A program made the translations under genes and the position numbers. Shown here piece after piece: positions 1 to 7,398 of a DNA stretch of 12,191 nt; position 1 is the first letter of the stretch; the number at the start of each line of letters is the position of its first letter. A model generated the notes under the pieces. It was not told where the DNA came from. It saw only the letters and a program-made list of their open reading frames with translations, and ran no database searches. Source of the DNA: Patescibacteria group bacterium (GTDB lineage: Bacteria; Patescibacteriota; Microgenomatia; UBA1406; GWC2-37-13); assembly GCA_943356515.1 (NCBI GenBank), contig CALRFM010000021.1:1-12191 (forward strand). Direction: 5' to 3'.

Positions 1-743
1 ATACTCATTAAATCTAACTGTAACTGTTTGGCGAGTTCGTATCCGAAGTCAAACTTAGATACTATTTCTGATCCAGCAATATGAAATATAGAGTAATCTG
101 TGATATATGTATCGTGCTCAATGAGCCATTGTAACTCGTCGATAAGACTCCAAATAGATATTGGGGTAAAAATAACATCATCATATAGACTAATAGAGGT
201 AGATTCTTTCAGTGAATACACAATCCATTCTACAAATGATCCATGTTTGTGTTCATTTGTATTTTTTCCTACTATTGTAGTACGTATTGTTATGCCACGC
301 TCAGATGAGTCGGCGATATATTGTTCACCCAATGCTTTTGATTGACCATATACTGATAAGGGATTTGGTTTCGTCTGTTCATCTGCAAGATGTGTTTTAG
401 GAGGAAAAACTGCATCTGTAGATATATAGATACATTTTGATTGAGGAAACTGGACTAAGAGCTTGCGCACTGATTCGCCATTTACTAACTTCGCCATATC
501 AGGTTTACTTTCACAATATTCATGATTTGTTATCGCAGCACAATGAACAATAATGTCAGGGTTAACAAATGCAGATAAATTCTCATAGGACTGTTGTGAA
601 AGATCAAATAAAAGATAGTGTTCTGCAGTATTATGATCAAATTGTGAATGTCCAGTTGCATAGACCTCAAATATACCCTTCCATTGAGCAACCATTGCCG
701 CACCCAGCATTCCAGATGCGCCAGTAATAAGAACTTTCTTCAT
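1..743 (-). CDS. RmlD-like SDR sugar-nucleotide reductase (C-terminus cut by window edge)
   Basis: Extended short-chain dehydrogenase/reductase, closest in style to dTDP-4-dehydrorhamnose reductase (RmlD), which reduces the C4 keto group of a nucleotide-linked deoxysugar in the cytoplasm. The visible 247 residues begin with the Rossmann motif GASGMLG (residues 8-14), then VHCAAITN, the active-site strand STDAVF (108-113) and the catalytic pair Y132/K136 in VYGQSK. RmlD-type proteins are about 280-300 residues, so roughly 40-50 are missing beyond position 1. The ATG overlaps the stop of the upstream pseB-like gene as ATGA (743-740), which fixes the start and implies translational coupling. As the last visible gene of the operon starting near 4455, it probably reduces the keto sugar made by its neighbours. 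The exact substrate cannot be told; an epimerase/reductase role in another deoxysugar pathway is equally possible. The family call is firm. Confidence 0.85.
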   Translation of the reverse strand, partial: MKKVLITGASGMLGAAMVAQWKGIFEVYATGHSQFDHNTAEHYLLFDLSQQSYENLSAFVNPDIIVHCAAITNHEYCESKPDMAKLVNGESVRKLLVQFPQSKCIYISTDAVFPPKTHLADEQTKPNPLSVYGQSKALGEQYIADSSERGITIRTTIVGKNTNEHKHGSFVEWIVYSLKESTSISLYDDVIFTPISIWSLIDELQWLIEHDTYITDYSIFHIAGSEIVSKFDFGYELAKQLQLDLMS

Positions 744-1744
744 GACTGTTTAATCATTTCTAAAATACCTTTTTTATCAAGCCACTCGGTATTATTGTCA
801 CTAGAATATGATATTTTTTTCATTTTGTTCCCTTTAGTCCATAGGGGATTTGCTGGCTCTCTAAATAAACTCCCTGAGCGTATAACGAGCATATCGTCGA
901 ATTCATAGGTACCCCTTGATTCTTCCTTAGAAACAAGCACTTCGTGAAGTTTTTCTCCTGGCCGAATACCAACTGATTTAACCTTACACTCTGGAGCCAT
1001 AGCTTTTGCCAGATCGGTAATATTCATGCTCGGAATTATTGGAATAAATACCTCACCTCCACACATTAACTCAATAGATTTTAAAACAAAATTTACACCT
1101 TGATCAAGAGTAATCCAAAAGCGTGTCATTCTTTTATCAGTAACCGTGATTACTCCACTTTTCTTTTGATGATTAAAAAGTGGAACAACACTTCCACGAC
1201 TTCCAACAACATTTCCATAGCGGACACAGCTAAATTTTGCACCATCCGTGCTTGAATAATTATTTCCTTGGATAAATAACTTTTCCGCAACAAGTTTTGT
1301 CGCGCCATATAGATTGATCGGATTCACTGCCTTATCGGTGCTCAGTGCTATAACTTTCTTGACTCTTCTATCTATTGCAACATTTACAATATTTTCTGCG
1401 CCATTTATGTTTGTTCTAATAGCTTCTATCGGATTATACTCCGATGCCATAACTTGTTTCATTGCGGCAGCATGCACAACGACATCTATATCAATCATAG
1501 CTCTGTAGAGCCGGTCACGATCACGAACATCTCCAATAAAATACCGCAAACGTTCATCGGTAAAACCATACATCGTTCTCATTTCTTCCTGTTTTAATTC
1601 ATCTCGGCTGTAGACTATAAGGCGCTTAATACCGTAATTATCTAGAACAGTTCGAATAAATTTTTTACCAAAAGAACCAGTTCCTCCTGTCACCAAAAGC
1701 GTTTTTCCATTTAAATAATGAGTAATTATTTCATTGTTTTTCAT
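740..1744 (-). CDS. pseB: PseB-type UDP-N-acetylglucosamine 4,6-dehydratase (inverting)
   Basis: NAD(P)-dependent SDR of the FlaA1/PseB family, 334 residues (usual length about 330). Known members convert UDP-GlcNAc to UDP-2-acetamido-2,6-dideoxy-beta-L-arabino-hexos-4-ulose, the first step towards pseudaminic acid and related sugars. Visible motifs are GGTGSFG (20-26), YSRDELKQ (45-52), IGDVRD (70-75), HAAAMKQV (91-98), the catalytic pair D137/K138 in STDKA, and Y146/K150 in LYGATK. These match H. pylori FlaA1 D132/K133/Y141/K145 with one constant offset. The related CapE/FnlA enzymes have Met in place of this Tyr as I recall them, so Y146 favours the PseB branch. The C-terminus keeps GIRPGEKLHE and a YSSDN segment typical of the family. 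ATGA overlaps at both ends (1744-1741 and 743-740) place it in a coupled operon. No PseC aminotransferase is visible; an RmlD-like reductase follows instead, so the end product need not be pseudaminic acid. Confidence 0.88.
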   Translation of the reverse strand: MKNNEIITHYLNGKTLLVTGGTGSFGKKFIRTVLDNYGIKRLIVYSRDELKQEEMRTMYGFTDERLRYFIGDVRDRDRLYRAMIDIDVVVHAAAMKQVMASEYNPIEAIRTNINGAENIVNVAIDRRVKKVIALSTDKAVNPINLYGATKLVAEKLFIQGNNYSSTDGAKFSCVRYGNVVGSRGSVVPLFNHQKKSGVITVTDKRMTRFWITLDQGVNFVLKSIELMCGGEVFIPIIPSMNITDLAKAMAPECKVKSVGIRPGEKLHEVLVSKEESRGTYEFDDMLVIRSGSLFREPANPLWTKGNKMKKISYSSDNNTEWLDKKGILEMIKQS

Positions 1745-2640
1745 AAGTGAATACTATAACTATTAATTTTTGCAACTTTTAAATACTCGTCATTAATTAA
1801 AATCTTTCTGTTTATTTTTTCTCGGAGATTTCGATAGTAATCATAGAGTTCTGCTATGCCCTCATGATAGGAGGTAAACTGAATTTCAGGCATTTCTTGG
1901 CGCAATAATGAGTTATTGCCAGTATACTGAAAATTTAACCCTTCATTTACTATGTGTACTTTAGATGGCGTTTCGGCTATTTGGTTGATTATATCAATAA
2001 TATTGGTAAGACTTATAGATTCATCAGGCGTAATATTGTATGCCGAATGCTGATGATTATTATCGATAAAATGGCTCACAATAGGAATCAAATCATTAAT
2101 AAAGAGATAATCAAAAACAACATTCTGCTTTATTGTTATTGGTAAACCACATACGTTTTTTGCAATAGCATTTGAGATAAACTTGCTCTCATAACCCTCA
2201 TATTTCCCATAAACTCCAAATAGGCGTAAGTTTACAATCTTTTTTTCATGTTGAATAATGTGATGAATGATATATTTTGCAAGACCATAATGATCTTCTG
2301 GAATAAACGCTCCCCATTTTGATTCATTAATTTTTACTATATCGCGTGTTTTTGCATATTCTGCCCCAGAGCCAAAGTGAATTATTTTATCTACCTTATC
2401 GATATTTCGTATGAGGCCTGCAAATACTCTCAATGTTGTATCTAGAACCTTATCTCCACCACGTATTGCCGTATGAATGACAATAGAAATATCATTATTA
2501 TTTATGTAGGATTCAACTGACTGATAGTCTAATAAATTAAGCTCTTTGCTTGATGGGGCAAGCACGTTATAATTTTTTTCCAAACCATTATAAAGATTCT
2601 GTCCCACAAATCCTGAACCGCCCGTTAGTAGTATATTCAT
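1741..2640 (-). CDS. NAD-dependent epimerase/dehydratase family protein (extended SDR)
   Basis: Extended SDR of 299 residues acting on a nucleotide sugar; the substrate is unknown. The Rossmann motif is GGSGFVG (7-13), the mid-domain signature is VIHTAIRGG (54-62), and the catalytic residues are S91 in HFGSGAEY and Y118/K122 in YGLAK. RLFGVYG (139-145) and a DYLFINDL segment, where the family binds the sugar nucleotide, follow. The general form resembles GDP-fucose synthase and other 4-ketosugar epimerase/reductases, but no signature picks one. The gene begins six bases after the ThDP-A stop and its stop overlaps the pseB start as ATGA, so it is in the middle of the operon. Directly behind a YerE-like ThDP enzyme it is the best local candidate for reducing the carbonyl left after acyl transfer, the job of YerF in yersiniose biosynthesis; this is inference from position only. 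The last 25 residues after YDYYRNL are a lysine- and isoleucine-rich tail I cannot assign. Confidence 0.8.
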   Translation of the reverse strand: MNILLTGGSGFVGQNLYNGLEKNYNVLAPSSKELNLLDYQSVESYINNNDISIVIHTAIRGGDKVLDTTLRVFAGLIRNIDKVDKIIHFGSGAEYAKTRDIVKINESKWGAFIPEDHYGLAKYIIHHIIQHEKKIVNLRLFGVYGKYEGYESKFISNAIAKNVCGLPITIKQNVVFDYLFINDLIPIVSHFIDNNHQHSAYNITPDESISLTNIIDIINQIAETPSKVHIVNEGLNFQYTGNNSLLRQEMPEIQFTSYHEGIAELYDYYRNLREKINRKILINDEYLKVAKINSYSIHL

Positions 2641-2646
2641 AGTAAA

Positions 2647-4455
2647 TCAATCAAATAACGTCATATTTTTCTCTATCTCCTCACGTGGCAAAAAGGGAGC
2701 CATGTCATGAAGTGGTCTAGATTCGAGCGTTCCATCCTTCTTGCGAAATGATGATGCTTTGGGTGCTCGAGGTTGATCCGGATCAACCATCACCTCACAT
2801 AGGGTGGGTCCTTTTATTGTTTGTATTTTGTGTAATATCGTAGAAATTTGTTTATAGTTATTTATCTTAAAATAGGGAATGTCGTAGGATTCAGCAAGTT
2901 TATTGAAGTTGGGATTAGTTACTCCAGATTTATTATTAGATCCAACAAATCTTCCCTTAAAAAAGTTAGTTTGCGTTGTTCTTATTGATTCGTATCCCTG
3001 ATTATTTAATATAAAAATTTTAATAGGTAAGTTATTATATTTAATTGTGGCTAACTCTTGCATGTTAAATTGTATACTGCCATCTCCAGTAACTAATATC
3101 GTTTGTTGTCGCTTGTTGCCTACGCACGCTCCAATACTTGCTGGTAGCCCCCATCCCATGGCGCCCAAATTTGCATTAGTAAATACTCGTTGTCCTTTTT
3201 TTACTTTGAAAGCCTGATACAACGAAACTGCATCTAAAGAATTACCTGAAAGAACAATATCTTTCTTGCTCAGATAGTCAGACAATATATCCATGAACAC
3301 GTACGTATTAACAAATTCCTTACTATCAAAATACTCAGGAAGTATGATGGGGTATTTTTTCTTCCAATCGGTACATGCTTCAAGCCATTTTTCAGAATAT
3401 GAAAATGTCACTTGAATAGTTTTGTTCAAAAACTGATTAATGAAATCTTTAGCATCTGCTTGGATTGCCATATCAAGCGAAAGGGTAGTTTTTGTTAACT
3501 CTCCTTTGTCTATGTCAACCATTATTTTTTTTGCTTTAGGAGCAAAGCCTTTAATATCGAATCCGCGCGAAGCCAAACTAAGACTTGCTCCAATAACCAG
3601 CAGAAGGTCAGCATTTTGCAGCGCAAAATTACCTGCTCGATTACCTACAGGACCAAATTTTCCTACCAATAGAAGTTCTTCATATGGAACAAGATCCATA
3701 CCATTGTAGGGGAGCACTATGGGCATTTTGACTTTATCAACAAATTGAGCAAGTATTTTTTCTGCATGTGCCAAACGAACTCCATGTCCTAGTATCAGAA
3801 GCGGTCGCTGAGATTTCTGAAGTAGCGAAACAACCTTCTGAATCTGACTATCTAACTTACTACTTTTTTGTACCAAGTCATCTGTAGGTGGTGTAAATGA
3901 TTTAAGTTCTTTTTCTTGAATAATTAATCCTTGAATATCAAGCGGAATATCTAACCAAACAGGGCCAGGTCTGCCAGTTGTTGCATAGTGATGGGCCTTT
4001 TCTAGCTCAAAGCGGATTGAAGAAGGATCTTTGATCGTTTTTACGTATTTAGTAATCGGTTTTGCCATTGTAACTACATCTAGCTCTTGTGGTCCTTGTT
4101 GCCTTAATTTCTTGTAATCTGCAATGACATCAGTCCTCACTTGACCTGACAACACAATCATTGGTACAGAATCTGTCCATGCGCCTGCAACACCAGTAAG
4201 GGCATTCGTGCCACCAGGACCTGTCGTGACAAGACAGGCTGATATATTGTTTTTAATTCTTGCGTAAGATTCAGCGCAAATCGCAGATGCCTGCTCGTGA
4301 TAATTCGATACATATTGAATTTTTTTATTTCTTCCGACAGCATCACATAAATGCATGATGCCTCCGCCTGAAACGAGAAAAATATCATTTATACCTTTTT
4401 CTACTAAAAATTTGATTATGTAATCTGAGACTGTCATAGTATGATAGGGTACCAT
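2647..4455 (-). CDS. ThDP-dependent acetolactate-synthase-like enzyme (ThDP-A), YerE-like candidate
   Basis: Thiamine-diphosphate enzyme of the acetolactate synthase/pyruvate oxidase superfamily, 602 residues, with the usual three domains. The N-terminal Pyr domain carries the catalytic glutamate E54 in HEQA and the canonical GPGGTN loop (79-84). A central FAD/nucleotide-type domain follows, and the C-terminal PP domain holds the ThDP/Mg site GDG (457-459) with NN at 484-485. The segment LGAMGWGLPASIGA is typical of acetolactate synthase. Family members decarboxylate pyruvate and pass the two-carbon unit to a keto acceptor; YerE passes it to a CDP-keto sugar. A housekeeping IlvB role is unlikely because no small subunit is nearby and all neighbours are sugar genes. 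Met1 (4455) gives the longest frame. Met7 (4437) aligns with the paralogue's start and may be the true start; neither has a Shine-Dalgarno sequence. It is first in the leftward operon and is divergent from the plus-strand operon. Confidence 0.87.
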   Translation of the reverse strand: MVPYHTMTVSDYIIKFLVEKGINDIFLVSGGGIMHLCDAVGRNKKIQYVSNYHEQASAICAESYARIKNNISACLVTTGPGGTNALTGVAGAWTDSVPMIVLSGQVRTDVIADYKKLRQQGPQELDVVTMAKPITKYVKTIKDPSSIRFELEKAHHYATTGRPGPVWLDIPLDIQGLIIQEKELKSFTPPTDDLVQKSSKLDSQIQKVVSLLQKSQRPLLILGHGVRLAHAEKILAQFVDKVKMPIVLPYNGMDLVPYEELLLVGKFGPVGNRAGNFALQNADLLLVIGASLSLASRGFDIKGFAPKAKKIMVDIDKGELTKTTLSLDMAIQADAKDFINQFLNKTIQVTFSYSEKWLEACTDWKKKYPIILPEYFDSKEFVNTYVFMDILSDYLSKKDIVLSGNSLDAVSLYQAFKVKKGQRVFTNANLGAMGWGLPASIGACVGNKRQQTILVTGDGSIQFNMQELATIKYNNLPIKIFILNNQGYESIRTTQTNFFKGRFVGSNNKSGVTNPNFNKLAESYDIPYFKINNYKQISTILHKIQTIKGPTLCEVMVDPDQPRAPKASSFRKKDGTLESRPLHDMAPFLPREEIEKNMTLFD

Positions 4456-4493
4456 TGGTGGTTATTTTCTGCAACAATAAAACAGGATTTTGT

Positions 4494-4499
4494 TATAAT
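4494..4499 (+). promoter_or_regulatory. Candidate -10 element (TATAAT) of the plus-strand operon
   Basis: A perfect TATAAT lies in the 49-base divergent gap and ends five bases before the ATG at 4505. Transcription would then start at or within a base or two of the ATG, giving a leaderless mRNA. This agrees with the absence of a ribosome binding site. No good -35 is visible; about 17 bases upstream (4471-4476) the match to TTGACA is only three of six. For the opposite gene a weak TATTGT sits on the minus strand at 4479-4474. The site is seen directly; its activity is inferred. Confidence 0.45.
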
Positions 4500-4504
4500 T
4501 ATTC

Positions 4505-5440
4505 ATGCAAAAAAAACTTCTTTCATTCGTTATCCCAGTATACAACGAAAGTGAAAGTATCCCGCACCTTCTTTCAGAGCTTACTTCATTCATGGAAAAA
4601 AATAAGTCATATGATTTTGAAATGATGTTGGTTGAAAACGGTTCTACAGATAATTCATATGAACTCCTCGCAAACCATGTGCAGTTAGATAAGCGCTTCA
4701 AAATACTTCAACTTTCACGTAATTTTGGATGTGATAGCGGTATTGTAGCTGGACTCAAATACATAACAGGAGATGCGTGTGTGGTAATGATGGCAGATAT
4801 GCAAGAGCCCATAGAGCTTGTTTCACAATTTCTAGAAAAATGGGAACAAGGATATGAAATAGTGTATGGCATTGTAAAAAAAAGAACTTCTGGCTTTGTT
4901 CGCCAAATGAGTTCGGTATTGTTTTATAAACTTCTCAATGTAGCTACCAATAATGCGTTTCCAGAAAATGCATCAGACTTTCGCCTTATGGACAAGAAGG
5001 TTTATGAGGCTATAAATAGTATGCCTGAACAAAATAAATACCTCAGAGGACTGGTGGCCTGGACAGGATTCAAACATACGGGCATACCTTTTGATAGAAA
5101 AGAGCGATATGCTGGTGAGTCAAAAGCAGATCTTATTACCGTTATACGGGTGGCTAAAAATGGAATGTTTTCTTTCTCATATTTACCGCTCCAATTTGTG
5201 ACATATACTGGACTTCTTATGACGATATTTTCTTTCATACTCATCGTTTACTACCTCATCTTATTTGCAATGATCGGAAGAGTAAATCCAGGAATTACAT
5301 CTATAATACTCCTTATGCTTTTTCTTTTTGGCATACTGTTCTTTATTTTAGGAATAATCAGTGAATATATAGCGCGTATTTATGAAGAAGCGAAGGGAAG
5401 ACCTACGTATATTGTGAAAAGTAACATTAACATAGAATGA
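4505..5440 (+). CDS. GT2 polyprenyl-phosphate glycosyltransferase, GtrB/ArnC/DPM1-like, with two membrane segments
   Basis: Family 2 glycosyltransferase of 311 residues. Relatives move a sugar from a nucleotide donor to polyprenyl phosphate on the cytoplasmic face of the membrane, making a lipid-linked sugar for later transfer. The GT-A domain starts with VIPVYNES (9-16), has VENGSTDNS (43-51, usually VDDGSTD), LSRNFG (70-75) and the metal/donor motif ADMQEP (97-102), matching DADLQDP in the family. Two hydrophobic helices at about 231-257 and 264-286 close the protein before a short basic tail, as in GtrB and ArnC. The first Asp of the DxD-like motif is replaced (M96), leaving D98. The ATG follows a TATAAT closely, and the stop overlaps the next gene as ATGA (5437-5440), so it leads the plus-strand operon. 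The sugar it carries is unknown; the branched sugar proposed for this locus would be a natural cargo. No GtrA-type flippase is visible. Confidence 0.87.
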   Translation: MQKKLLSFVIPVYNESESIPHLLSELTSFMEKNKSYDFEMMLVENGSTDNSYELLANHVQLDKRFKILQLSRNFGCDSGIVAGLKYITGDACVVMMADMQEPIELVSQFLEKWEQGYEIVYGIVKKRTSGFVRQMSSVLFYKLLNVATNNAFPENASDFRLMDKKVYEAINSMPEQNKYLRGLVAWTGFKHTGIPFDRKERYAGESKADLITVIRVAKNGMFSFSYLPLQFVTYTGLLMTIFSFILIVYYLILFAMIGRVNPGITSIILLMLFLFGILFFILGIISEYIARIYEEAKGRPTYIVKSNINIE

Positions 5441-6333
5441 TAGTGACTGAAAAAAAGAACAAAAAAGTGCCCGTTGGGATAATTGGAACAGGTAATATTG
5501 GTTCCGATCTGCTTACTAAAATAATGCGGTCAGATGTTCTTGAATGTACGATATTTGCTGGGCAAAACCCGGATTCCAAAGGAATAAAACGAGCTCAATC
5601 TATGGGTGTACATACGTCATTTGAATCTATTAAAGCAATCCAAGACAATCCTGATATATGTCAGATTGTGTTTGATGCTACATCTGCTAAAGCCCATGCC
5701 GTTCATGCTCCTCTATTAAAAAAACTTGGAATATACACCATAGACATGACACCATCAAGAATCGGCAACATGTGTATTCCGAGCATGAACCTAGCAGAAG
5801 GAATAAAGGCGCAAAATGTAAATATGATAACATGTGGAGGACAAGCGAACATACCTATTGTGGACGCCATTATGAAAATCCACCCTGAAATAGAATATAT
5901 TGAAATCGTTTCAAGCATATCTTCAAAATCTGCAGGCATCGGTACGCGCGATAACATTGACGAATATACTCAAGCAACAAGTGATGGCATTATGCAGTTT
6001 ACTGGGGTAAAAAAAGCCAAAACGATAATTATTTTAAACCCAGCTGATCCACCGATATATATGCATAACACCATTTATGCTTCTGTAAAAGACCCCAATA
6101 TCGAGCTTGTTCGTAATAAAATAAAAGAAACAGTTTCTAAAATTCAAGAATATGTACCGGGGTATAGCCTCATTGTTGAGCCCATTTATGAAAACGGGTT
6201 GCTGACCGTTATGACGGAGGTGGTGGGACTTGGAGACTACTTACCTGTTTATGCGGGGAATTTAGATATAATAAACTGCGCCGCCATATCTGTTGCAGAA
6301 GAGTATGCAAGAAAAAAATTAATGACATCATAA
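5437..6333 (+). CDS. mhpF: Acetaldehyde dehydrogenase (acetylating), DmpF/MhpF/BphJ family
   Basis: CoA-acylating aldehyde dehydrogenase of 298 residues (family about 300-315). Known members oxidise acetaldehyde or propanal with NAD+ and CoA to the acyl-CoA, reversibly, while bound to the partner aldolase, which channels the aldehyde. The NAD motif is GTGNIG (17-22). The nucleophile is C133 in TCGGQANIP, where the family usually has ATIP. The region SSISSKSAGIGTRDNIDEYT (20 residues) is a hallmark of the family. The C-terminus has a VGLGDYLPVYAGNLDIINCAA segment, the interface that faces the aldolase in known complexes. Start and stop are fixed by the ATGA overlap upstream and a one-base gap to the aldolase gene. 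The symbol denotes the family only. No aromatic meta-cleavage genes are present, so a role in sugar or acyl-donor supply is more likely than phenylpropanoid catabolism; the direction of the reaction in vivo cannot be read from sequence. Confidence 0.92.
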   Translation: MIVTEKKNKKVPVGIIGTGNIGSDLLTKIMRSDVLECTIFAGQNPDSKGIKRAQSMGVHTSFESIKAIQDNPDICQIVFDATSAKAHAVHAPLLKKLGIYTIDMTPSRIGNMCIPSMNLAEGIKAQNVNMITCGGQANIPIVDAIMKIHPEIEYIEIVSSISSKSAGIGTRDNIDEYTQATSDGIMQFTGVKKAKTIIILNPADPPIYMHNTIYASVKDPNIELVRNKIKETVSKIQEYVPGYSLIVEPIYENGLLTVMTEVVGLGDYLPVYAGNLDIINCAAISVAEEYARKKLMTS

Positions 6334-6334
6334 T

Positions 6335-7381
6335 ATGAAAAAAGATATTCTCATAGTTGACTCAACTCTTCGAGATGGCTCACATGCCATAAAACATCAA
6401 CTTACTCAAGAGAATATCATAGATTATGCCAAAGGTGCAGAATCTGCAAACATACAAATAGTAATGGTTGGACATGGTAATGGTTTGGGAGCATCTTCTT
6501 TGCAACTAGGACAATCGCTACTTGGTGATAAGGTGATGTTAGAAACAGCTAAAAAACACTTAAAAAAAACAAAACTTGGTGCATTCATGATCCCAGGATT
6601 TGGCACGATTAAAAATGATATTGAGCCTGCTATTGAATCTGGTATCGAAGTTATGATGATAGCTTCACACTGTACGGAAGCAAACGTAACTAAGCAACAT
6701 ATAAAGTATTCTGTTCGAAATAACCTTGAAACATATGGCGTTCTTATGATGTCGCATATGCTATCTGCACCTAAGCTTTTAGCACAAGCCCTACAAATGC
6801 AAGAATATGGAGCAAAGGGAATACTTCTTATGGATTCTGCTGGAGCATATTTACCTGATGATGTGACAACTAAAGTGTCAACATTGGTAGATGGCCTCGA
6901 TATTGAAGTAGGCTTTCATGCACATAATAATCTGGGCATGGCAGTTGCCAACTCTGTAGCTGCAATACTGGCTGGCGCAACTATGGTGGACACCACATCA
7001 CGTGGTTTTGGAGCTGGAGCGGGTAATTGCCAAATGGAAGTACTTGTTGCGGTTCTTCAAAAAATGGGTTATGAAACAGGACTCGATTTGTACGCACTTA
7101 TCGATAATAGCGAGAATATTGTTTCTAAAATCATGAAAAAGCCTCAGGAAATAACTGCCGTTTCACTGATAAGTGGGTTAGCTGGGGTATTTTCTGGTTT
7201 TGCTCCCCATGCTCAAAAGGCCGCAGAACGGTTTGGTGTAGATGCAAAAGACATACTTATGGAGCTAGGAAGACGGAAAATAGTAGGCGGACAAGAAGAT
7301 ATTATTGTAGATGTCGCCATGAGTCTCAAACAAAATAAGAAATTTTCAAGTGAAAATTATGCGATTCAGTCGTTATTATAA
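6335..7381 (+). CDS. mhpE: 4-hydroxy-2-oxovalerate aldolase, DmpG/MhpE/BphI family
   Basis: Class II (divalent metal) pyruvate aldolase of 348 residues, the usual length, with an N-terminal TIM barrel and C-terminal communication domain. Known members split 4-hydroxy-2-oxopentanoate into pyruvate and acetaldehyde, reversibly, and hand the aldehyde to the dehydrogenase partner. The motif TLRDGSHAIKHQ gives R13, the metal ligand D14 and H17, matching BphI R16/D17/H20. The metal histidines are H195 and H197 in FHAHNN. GFGAGAGNCQ and GRRKIVGGQED near the end are family signatures. At the position where I align the BphI stereocontrol residue Tyr290, the sequence reads GVFSGF, with Phe286 instead of Tyr. 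The gene begins one base after the dehydrogenase stop, so the pair probably forms the usual complex. The symbol denotes the family only. In this sugar locus the condensation direction, giving a 4-hydroxy-2-oxo acid, deserves consideration. Confidence 0.92.
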   Translation: MKKDILIVDSTLRDGSHAIKHQLTQENIIDYAKGAESANIQIVMVGHGNGLGASSLQLGQSLLGDKVMLETAKKHLKKTKLGAFMIPGFGTIKNDIEPAIESGIEVMMIASHCTEANVTKQHIKYSVRNNLETYGVLMMSHMLSAPKLLAQALQMQEYGAKGILLMDSAGAYLPDDVTTKVSTLVDGLDIEVGFHAHNNLGMAVANSVAAILAGATMVDTTSRGFGAGAGNCQMEVLVAVLQKMGYETGLDLYALIDNSENIVSKIMKKPQEITAVSLISGLAGVFSGFAPHAQKAAERFGVDAKDILMELGRRKIVGGQEDIIVDVAMSLKQNKKFSSENYAIQSLL

Positions 7382-7398
7382 CCATTACATAAACTCAT

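Noticed and set aside
100..345. Plus-strand open frame near the left edge
   Set aside because: It is antisense to the RmlD-like gene, whose catalytic YxxxK and substrate region are conserved on the minus strand.
2647..4455. Housekeeping acetolactate synthase large subunit (IlvB) for branched-chain amino acids
   Set aside because: No small subunit (IlvN) or other ilv/leu gene is nearby, a second paralogue is in the same locus, and all neighbours are nucleotide-sugar genes.
5437..7381. Part of an aromatic meta-cleavage (dmp/bph/mhp) pathway
   Set aside because: No ring-cleavage dioxygenase, hydrolase or 2-hydroxypentadienoate hydratase is visible, and the operon starts with a membrane glycosyltransferase and ends with a ThDP enzyme.
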